A stretch of 20,868 nt of DNA from positions 1 to 20,868 of the forward strand of contig CALVPU010000020.1 of assembly GCA_944353735.1 (NCBI GenBank). Reading direction: 5' to 3'. Below, piece after piece: positions 13,906 to 20,868 of this stretch. Positions within the stretch are counted from its first letter, which is position 1. Each line of letters starts with the position of its first letter. A program made the translations under genes and the position numbers. This stretch comes from an uncultured Eubacteriales bacterium (GTDB taxonomy: Bacteria > Bacillota > Clostridia > Christensenellales > Aristaeellaceae). A model generated the notes under the pieces. It did not search any database, was not told where the DNA came from, and saw only the letters and a list, made by a program, of their open reading frames with translations.

Positions 13906-13942
13906 CCACATTATACCACATTCAGGGATTTAATTCCACATT
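13906..13942 (-). promoter_or_regulatory. mraZ promoter region with candidate MraZ-box repeats
   Basis: On the minus strand, AATGTGG occurs three times, at 13936-13942, 13916-13922 and 13906-13912, spaced 20 and 10 bp, so all lie on one face of the helix. A perfect -10 TATAAT (13910-13915) sits between the last two copies; the -35 is weak (TGGAAT-like, about 17 nt upstream). Known MraZ boxes are GTG/TGGG-type repeats with 10-bp period, and the Mycoplasma form (AAAGTG...) is close to this motif. Binding over the -10 would block the promoter. Confidence 0.7.
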
Positions 13943-14001
13943 TCGCCCCCAATTTCATCATTTTGTCTCTTTTCGACATAATTCTCTGCGTCGCGCGCCT
14001 G

Positions 14002-14011
14002 TTTGCGCAAA
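14002..14011. repeat. 10-bp perfect palindrome between lexA and mraZ
   Basis: TTTGCGCAAA is a perfect palindrome 6 bp to the left of the LexA box. It does not match the LexA or MraZ motifs. It may be chance or a further regulator site. Confidence 0.35.
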
Positions 14012-14017
14012 TAACGT

Positions 14018-14031
14018 CGAACAAGTGTTTG
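14018..14031 (+). promoter_or_regulatory. LexA (SOS) box upstream of lexA
   Basis: CGAACAAGTGTTTG matches the Bacillus/Clostridia LexA box CGAACRNRYGTTYC at 13 of 14 positions. Its right end overlaps the -35 of the lexA promoter, so bound LexA would block RNA polymerase. This is the classic arrangement for autoregulation of lexA. Confidence 0.88.
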
Positions 14032-14057
14032 CAATTTGTGGCAAAGTATGGTATAAT
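14029..14057 (+). promoter_or_regulatory. lexA promoter
   Basis: -35 TTGCAA (14029-14034), 17 nt, then a perfect -10 TATAAT (14052-14057) preceded by TGG, making an extended -10 (TGnTATAAT). Transcription would start near 14064, giving a leader of about 39 nt. Confidence 0.85.
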
Positions 14058-14088
14058 AACGGCAGAATGCGGTTCGCCGTTGCGGCGG

Positions 14089-14096
14089 AAAGGAGG
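14089..14096 (+). promoter_or_regulatory. Ribosome binding site fixing the lexA start
   Basis: AAAGGAGG, 6 nt before the ATG at 14103. It decides against the in-frame ATG at 14068 and the much longer open frame that starts at 13803. Confidence 0.85.
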
Positions 14097-14102
14097 CGCG
14101 CC

Positions 14103-14699
14103 ATGCGTTCGGCACAGGCAAGCCAACAGAGGATTCTGGAATTTATCAAGCGCGAGATCGAGCAAAAGGGCTATCCGCCCTCGGTGCGTGAGATCTGCAC
14201 GGGCGTCGGCCTGAAGTCGACGTCCACGGTACACGCCCACCTGAACCATCTGGAAGCGCAGGGTCTGATCCGCCGCGACCCCACCAAGCCGCGCGCGCTG
14301 GAGGTCGTCGACGGCACGCAGTCGCGCGGGCGCGCCGTGCCGCTGGTCGGGCGCGTCACCGCCGGGCAGCCCATCCTCGCAATCGAGAACATCGAGGAAT
14401 ACATGACGTTGCCGCGCGAACTGCTCGGCGAGGACGGCCTGTTCTGCCTGCGTGTGCAGGGCGAGAGCATGATCGAGGCGGGCATTCTCGACGGCGACGT
14501 CATCGTCGTGCGCGAACAGAACAGCGCTGAAAACGGCGAAATCGTCGTGGCGATGATCGACGACGAGGCGACCGTCAAGCGCATCTTCTACGAGGATCAC
14601 CGCGTGCGCCTGCAGCCGGAAAACCGCTACATGGAGCCGATCTACGCCGACCGCGCTCAGGTGCTGGGCAAGGTCGTGGCGCTGTTCCGACAGTTCTAG
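14103..14699 (+). CDS. lexA: LexA repressor
   Basis: SOS repressor and self-cleaving serine protease. The 198-residue product has an N-terminal winged helix-turn-helix (about 1-65, with YPPSVREICTGVGLKSTSTV), a linker, and the S24 peptidase domain. The cleavage site is the Ala87-Gly88 bond in VTAGQP; the catalytic Ser122 lies in QGESMIEAG and the Lys159 in DEATVKR, so all parts needed for RecA-stimulated self-cleavage are present. It is the only plus-strand gene in the window, divergent from mraZ and convergent with miaA. Its promoter overlaps a LexA box, so it should repress itself. A bidirectional terminator follows about 50 nt after the stop. Confidence 0.97.
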   Translation: MRSAQASQQRILEFIKREIEQKGYPPSVREICTGVGLKSTSTVHAHLNHLEAQGLIRRDPTKPRALEVVDGTQSRGRAVPLVGRVTAGQPILAIENIEEYMTLPRELLGEDGLFCLRVQGESMIEAGILDGDVIVVREQNSAENGEIVVAMIDDEATVKRIFYEDHRVRLQPENRYMEPIYADRAQVLGKVVALFRQF

Positions 14700-14751
14700 C
14701 CTGAAACCGCGCGCAAACCGCCAGAATCTGCCCGCCATCTTTTATTTGCAG

Positions 14752-14792
14752 GCGCAAAAATGCCCCAGCCGAATAGCCGGGGCTTTTTGCGC
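14752..14792. terminator. Bidirectional intrinsic terminator between lexA and miaA
   Basis: GCGCAAAAA (14752-14760) and TTTTTGCGC (14784-14792) are perfect complements flanking an inner G+C-rich stem GCCCC/GGGGC with a short loop. Read rightward it ends in a T run for lexA; read leftward it ends in a T run for miaA, whose stop codon begins at 14796. It serves the two convergent genes. Confidence 0.88.
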
Positions 14793-14793
14793 G

Positions 14794-15789
14794 TCATTCT
14801 GCAGCGCCGCCAACGCCCTGCACGCCATGTCCGCCCGCGTTCGCGCCCTGTCCATCCGCCTTCAAGTGATCGGCGATCTCGGCGGCGATTTCCTCCGCCG
14901 GGCGGTCTGCGGCTTGGATCCACACCGTGCGCGGGTCGCGGCGAAACCACGTCAGCTGGCGCTTGGCAAAATTGCGCGTTGCCTGCTTGACCTTGGCGAC
15001 CGCCTCGTCCATCGACGTTCTGCCCGCCAGCGCGGCGGCGATTTCCTTGTAGCCGATCGCCTGCGACGCCGTCGGATAGCGCGCCGCATCTGCCGAAAGC
15101 CTGCGGACCTCGTCGATCAATCCTGTCGCCAGCATGGCGTCCACGCGCCGCTCAATGCGCCGGTAGAGCGCGTCGCGCGGCCAGTCGAGGGCGAAGATGC
15201 GCTCGTCGTAATCTCCTTCGCCAAGCGCGTCCTGGCGCGACTGCTCGCTCTGGCGAACGCCGGTGAGCCGGTAGACCTCGACGGCGCGCGCCACGCGGCG
15301 GACGTCGTTTTCGTGCAGGCGCGCGGCGGATTCCGGATCGACCTCGGCGAGCATCTCGTGCAGCCTGCGCCGCCCGCCCGGCGCTTCCGCCAGCGCCAGC
15401 AGTTCGGCGTGCAGGCGCTCGTCGCTCTCCTCAGAAAAGCGCATCGGCTTGGTCAGCGCGTCGATGTACAGTCCCGTGCCGCCGCAGCCGACCGGCTGCG
15501 CGCCGCGCGCGCGAATATCGGCGATGACCGCCTTGGCGCGGTCGCGGTACATTGCGGCGGTAAACTTCTCTCCGGGATCGGCGATGCCGAGCATGTGGTG
15601 CGGCACGCCGCGCATCTCCGCGCGCGAAGGCATCGCCGTGAGGATGTCCATCCCGCGATAGACCTGCATGGAGTCCGCCGAGACAACCTCGCCGCCAAGG
15701 CGGAGACAGAGCGCCGCCGCGCACGCGGTCTTGCCCGACGCAGTCGGACCGGCAACGACGACCAGCCGCGGCTTGCACGCTCGCGTCAT
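14794..15789 (-). CDS. miaA: tRNA dimethylallyltransferase MiaA
   Basis: Transfers a dimethylallyl group to N6 of adenosine 37 in tRNAs reading codons that start with U, which supports reading-frame maintenance. The 331-residue product has the P-loop GPTASGKT (about 14-21), the substrate-binding segment DSMQVYRGMDILTAMPS, MRGVPHHMLG, GGTGLYIDAL near residue 103 and QAIGYKEIAAAL toward the C-terminus. The C-terminal tail is rich in Gly and Ala. The frame continues upstream into mutL, but the ATG at 15789 has AAGGAGG at 8 nt, and the P-loop lies at its usual distance from it; the ATG at 15810 has no such leader. It lies 26 nt after mutL as last gene of the mutS operon and ends at the shared terminator. 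Confidence 0.97.
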   Translation of the reverse strand: MTRACKPRLVVVAGPTASGKTACAAALCLRLGGEVVSADSMQVYRGMDILTAMPSRAEMRGVPHHMLGIADPGEKFTAAMYRDRAKAVIADIRARGAQPVGCGGTGLYIDALTKPMRFSEESDERLHAELLALAEAPGGRRRLHEMLAEVDPESAARLHENDVRRVARAVEVYRLTGVRQSEQSRQDALGEGDYDERIFALDWPRDALYRRIERRVDAMLATGLIDEVRRLSADAARYPTASQAIGYKEIAAALAGRTSMDEAVAKVKQATRNFAKRQLTWFRRDPRTVWIQAADRPAEEIAAEIADHLKADGQGANAGGHGVQGVGGAAE

Positions 15790-15797
15790 GGAAGCAT

Positions 15798-15804
15798 CCT
15801 CCTT
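15798..15804 (-). promoter_or_regulatory. Ribosome binding site fixing the miaA start
   Basis: AAGGAGG on the minus strand, 8 nt before the ATG at 15789, in the 26-nt gap after mutL. Confidence 0.85.
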
Positions 15805-15815
15805 CCCCATTCGCG

Positions 15816-17846
<2,031 letters not shown>

Positions 17847-17858
17847 GGTTATCCTCCG

Positions 17859-18431
17859 TTATCGTCGTCCCGGAATGTCCTGCAAAAAGTCGATTCCCGC
17901 GCACTGCGAGGCGATCTCCCAGCCGCGCAGCTCCTCCGCATTGCGCACGTCCGGATAAAACCCGAACTGGCGGTAGACCTTGATGGCGACCCAGCTGGCG
18001 GTCTGCGTGGTCAGGTACGCGGTCCGGTGTCCCAGCGCGCGCAGCCGCTGCATCGCCAGCGACACCAGCGGCTTGGACAGTCCCTGCCCCTGATGCGCTT
18101 CGTCCATGCCGACCCAGTGCAACCGGCCCACGGCGCGGTCGTCGTCGCCGAACCATGCCGTCGCCGTAGCGAACGGCACGCCGCCGTCGGTCAGGAAGAT
18201 CATTCTCTCGCCGAGAAAATCGTCCGTCGGATAGTACTTGCGAAAGCCCCTTACGCCCGCCTCGTCGGAGTCGAATTCCCCTGCCGAGCGCTCGATGCGC
18301 ACCCAGTGGTCAACGTCGCCCGGCGCGAAATAGCGCCAGCCGTAGCGCTCGGGCAGCGCAAACACCGGAAGGTTCTCGAGATCGTCGCATCGCATCGCCA
18401 AACCGATCATCGGTACCGTCGAATCCCACAT
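17859..18431 (-). CDS. GNAT-family N-acetyltransferase, unknown substrate
   Basis: A 190-residue protein with an acetyl-CoA-binding GNAT fold. Motif A is LHWVGMDEAHQGQGLSKPLV (105-123), with the Q-x-x-G-x-G/A-type pyrophosphate loop as HQGQGLSK (113-120), and SWVAIKVYRQFGFYPDVR (146-163) is the usual motif B (A-x-x-x-Y-x-x-x-GF). The N-terminal 100 residues would form the substrate side and include aromatic segments (YGWRYFAPGDVDHWVRIE). The ATG at 18431 has GGAGGA 7 nt upstream. It is inserted between mutS (21 nt before) and mutL (12 nt after), so it is co-transcribed with mismatch repair, although nothing in its sequence shows a repair role. It could act on a small metabolite or a protein. 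Confidence 0.85.
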   Translation of the reverse strand: MWDSTVPMIGLAMRCDDLENLPVFALPERYGWRYFAPGDVDHWVRIERSAGEFDSDEAGVRGFRKYYPTDDFLGERMIFLTDGGVPFATATAWFGDDDRAVGRLHWVGMDEAHQGQGLSKPLVSLAMQRLRALGHRTAYLTTQTASWVAIKVYRQFGFYPDVRNAEELRGWEIASQCAGIDFLQDIPGRR

Positions 18432-18452
18432 TGCTGTTCCTCCAAATATTCG

Positions 18453-20868
18453 TCATATCCGTTTTGCCTTTTCGTTGAGCTCAAACAACTTGTTCAGCGC
18501 GTCGATCGGCGTCATGCTGACCACGTCCAGCGCGGCGATCTCGGAAACCAGCTCCATCGGTTTGTAGTCGAGCAATCCCAGCTGGCGGTCTGCCGCCCTG
18601 CGCTCCTCGAGGATGCTCTTGCCGATCGCGCCGCCGGCGCCGTCCACCTCAAGCCGCGCCATGATCTGCCGCGCGCGGGCGATCAGGCTGCGGGGCAGGC
18701 CCGCAAGCCGCGCCACCGCCACGCCGTAGCTGCGGTCCGCGCCGCCGGGCACGATCTTGCGCAGGAAAATGACCTCCTCGCCCTGTTCCTTGGCGGTAAT
18801 GCGGTAATTGACCACGCCGGACAGCGTGCCCTCCAACTCCGACAATTCGTGATAGTGCGTGGCGAAGAGCGTGCGCGCGCCGCACTTCTCGCCGGCGATG
18901 TACTCCACCGCCGCCCACGCGATCGACAATCCGTCAAACGTCGACGTGCCGCGCCCGACTTCGTCGAGCAAAAGCAGACTTTTGGGTGTGGCGAACTTCA
19001 GGATCGTCGCCAGCTCGCTCATCTCGACCATAAACGTCGACTGTCCGCCGTAGAGGTCGTCCGAGGCGCCGATGCGCGTAAAGATGCGGTCCGTGAGGGC
19101 GATGTCCGCCGAGCGCGCCGGCACGAACGCGCCCATGTGCGCCATCAGTACGATCAGCGCCACCTGGCGCATGTACGTCGACTTGCCCGCCATGTTCGGT
19201 CCCGTAATGATCATCACACGGTGCTCGCCGTCCAGATGCGTGTCGTTGGGCACGAACCGCTCCTGACCGATGGCGTCCTCGACCACCGGGTGGCGGCCGT
19301 CGACGATCTCGTAGCGTCCCTCGTCGTTGATCTGCGGGCGAACGTAGTCGCGCTCGGACGCGACCTGCGCCAGCGACAGGAGCACGTCCAGTTGCTTGAG
19401 CGCCCGCGCCGTCGCCTGCAGCCGCGGCAGCAGCGCCTTGATCTGCTCGCGGATCTCGCAAAACAGCTGATATTCCAGCCGCACGGCGTTCTCCTCCGCA
19501 CCGAGGATACGGCTCTCCAGTGCCTTGAGCTCGTCGGTGATGAAGCGTTCGCAGTTGGCGAGCGTCTGCTTGCGGATGTAATTGTAGGGCACCTGATCGT
19601 AAAACGAGCGCGTAACCTCGATGTAGTAGCCGAACACGCGGTTGTAGCCGATCTTCAGATTTTTGATGCCGGTCTTTTCGCGCTCCTCGCGCTCCATCTC
19701 CGCCAGATACTCCTTGCCGTGGGCGGACACGTCGCGCAGGTCGTCGAGTTCGGCGGAATAACCGGGCGCGATCATGCCGCCGTCGCGCACGGACAGCGGC
19801 GCGTCCGGCGAAATCGCGCGGCGCAGCGTGGCGGCGAGATCCTCCATCGGGTCGAGCGTGTCGAGCGTCTCGCGAATCAGCGGCGCCTCCATGTGCGGCG
19901 CGCCGGCGCGAAGCTGCGGCACCTGTTCCAATGTCGCCAGCAGCGCCAGGCAGTCGCGCGCGTTGATCGTGTCGTAGGCAACCTTGCTCAGCAGGCGCTC
20001 CACGTCGTAGATGCCTTCCAGGCGTTCGCGCAGGCCGTCGGACGCGATCGGATCGGCGATCATCGCCTCGACCGCGTCCTGACGGCGGGCGATCTCCGCG
20101 GCGTCGCTGAGCGGGCGCTCGATCCACTCGCGCAGCAGGCGACCGCCCATCGTCGTGCGGGTGCGGTCGAGCACGCGCAGCAGCGTGCCGCGGCGCGCGC
20201 CGTCGCGGATCGATGCCGTCAGCTCGAGGTTGCGCAGCGCCACGCGGTCGAGCGCCATGTGCCCGGCGCTGTTGTACGCCTGCGCAGTGACGATGTGCGA
20301 CAGCGCGTTCTTCTGCGTGTCCGTCAGGTACTTCAGCAGCGCGCCCGCCGCGCAGACCGCCGCGCGCTGATCGGAGAATCCCAGTTCCTCGACCGTCTTG
20401 CCGAAGTGCGCGCGCAGCACCTTGGCGGCGGCGGCATAGGCAAAGCCCTCCTCGCCCGGCGCACTGGTCATGCGCGCGCGGTCGGGAATGAGGCGCTGAA
20501 ACGCCTCCATGTCGTTGACGATGATCTCGCTCGGGGCGATGCGCGCCAGCTCGTCGGCGAGCGACGCGCGGGCGTCCGGGACTTGATAGAGCCCAAACTC
20601 ACCCGTGGACACATCGCACAGCGCGCAGCCGGCAAGGTTGCGGCGCAGGCAGATCGAGAGGATGTAGTTGGCGCGGCGTTCCTCGAGCATGTTGCTCTCG
20701 ATGACCGTGCCGGGCGTAACAACGCGGATGACCTGCCGCTCGACCAGCCCCTTGGACAGCGCAGGGTCCGTCATCTGCTCGCAGATGGCGACGCGGTACC
20801 CCTTTTCAATGAGCTTTTGCAGATAGGTCTCCACCGCGTGATACGGCACGCCGCACATCGGCGCGCGC
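18453..20868 (-). CDS. mutS: DNA mismatch repair ATPase MutS (5' end outside window)
   Basis: Recognises mismatches and small loops and recruits MutL. The frame is open to the right edge; the visible part begins RAPMCGVPYHAVETYLQKL, which in full-length MutS lies about 60 residues from the start. The missing section therefore includes the mismatch-contacting Phe-x-Glu region, and the Met at 20858 is not the start. Visible elements are the connector and lever domains, the clamp, then the ATPase with Walker A GPNMAGKST (visible residues 553-561), the Walker B segment LLLLDEVGRGTSTFDG and FATHYHEL, and a helical C-terminus ending IDALNKLFELNEKAKRI. The domain set is that of MutS1, not MutS2. It is the first visible gene of the mutS - GNAT - mutL - miaA operon; the promoter lies outside. 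Confidence 0.97.
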   Translation of the reverse strand, partial: RAPMCGVPYHAVETYLQKLIEKGYRVAICEQMTDPALSKGLVERQVIRVVTPGTVIESNMLEERRANYILSICLRRNLAGCALCDVSTGEFGLYQVPDARASLADELARIAPSEIIVNDMEAFQRLIPDRARMTSAPGEEGFAYAAAAKVLRAHFGKTVEELGFSDQRAAVCAAGALLKYLTDTQKNALSHIVTAQAYNSAGHMALDRVALRNLELTASIRDGARRGTLLRVLDRTRTTMGGRLLREWIERPLSDAAEIARRQDAVEAMIADPIASDGLRERLEGIYDVERLLSKVAYDTINARDCLALLATLEQVPQLRAGAPHMEAPLIRETLDTLDPMEDLAATLRRAISPDAPLSVRDGGMIAPGYSAELDDLRDVSAHGKEYLAEMEREEREKTGIKNLKIGYNRVFGYYIEVTRSFYDQVPYNYIRKQTLANCERFITDELKALESRILGAEENAVRLEYQLFCEIREQIKALLPRLQATARALKQLDVLLSLAQVASERDYVRPQINDEGRYEIVDGRHPVVEDAIGQERFVPNDTHLDGEHRVMIITGPNMAGKSTYMRQVALIVLMAHMGAFVPARSADIALTDRIFTRIGASDDLYGGQSTFMVEMSELATILKFATPKSLLLLDEVGRGTSTFDGLSIAWAAVEYIAGEKCGARTLFATHYHELSELEGTLSGVVNYRITAKEQGEEVIFLRKIVPGGADRSYGVAVARLAGLPRSLIARARQIMARLEVDGAGGAIGKSILEERRAADRQLGLLDYKPMELVSEIAALDVVSMTPIDALNKLFELNEKAKRI

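Noticed and set aside
20856..20858. ATG at 20858 as the MutS start
   Set aside because: The codons before it read R-A-P, matching the internal MutS sequence RAPMCGVPYHA, so the gene continues beyond the window.

Overview
The window looks like a chromosomal segment of a high-G+C, Gram-positive-type anaerobe in Bacillota, most likely class Clostridia (possibly the Christensenellales; lineage is inferred). The reasons are: a Bacillus-type LexA box in front of lexA, a mutS-mutL-miaA order, a SpoVD/FtsI-like penicillin-binding protein with C-terminal PASTA domains, a DivIB/FtsQ-type protein, a MurE with the DNPR motif of meso-diaminopimelate enzymes, paired short chromate-transporter genes and strong AGGAGG ribosome binding sites. 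Almost everything reads on the minus strand; lexA is the only plus-strand gene.

Layout by coordinate. 1-735: 5' part of a secreted repeat protein, cut by the left edge, behind a near-consensus promoter. 895-2056: two overlapping monodomain CHR (chromate) transporter genes, preceded by a 20-bp inverted repeat. 2108-13878: a compact division and cell-wall (dcw) cluster transcribed right to left, mraZ - ftsL - PBP (spoVD/ftsI-like) - murE - mraY - murD - ftsW/spoVE - ftsQ/divIB - ftsA - ftsZ, closed by an intrinsic terminator. 13879-14102: a 224-bp divergent control region with an mraZ promoter embedded in 10/20-bp-phased AATGTGG repeats (candidate MraZ boxes) and a lexA promoter whose -35 overlaps a LexA box. 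14103-14699: lexA. 14752-14792: a bidirectional terminator. 14794-20868: mutS (5' end outside the window) - GNAT acetyltransferase - mutL - miaA, a repair/tRNA-modification operon converging on lexA.

How the genes work together. MurE, MraY and MurD make and load the UDP-MurNAc-peptide precursor. The SEDS protein (FtsW/SpoVE) and the class B PBP polymerise and cross-link septal wall. FtsL and FtsQ/DivIB bridge them at the membrane, and FtsA ties the FtsZ ring to the membrane. MraZ is the likely cluster regulator. LexA represses the SOS regulon, and MutS/MutL perform mismatch repair.

What stands out: rsmH, murF, murG and murC are absent from their usual places in the cluster; no spoIIGA-sigE follows ftsZ; FtsA has altered nucleotide-binding loops; the SEDS protein has a long low-G+C N-terminal extension containing a hairpin; an apparent internal promoter sits in the PBP gene; and the SOS repressor and the division-cluster regulator share one intergenic region. 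I see no mobile element, CRISPR array, rRNA or tRNA, and no gene-free stretch above 300 bases. I do not see a clearly new multi-gene system; the novelty is mainly in regulation and cluster architecture.
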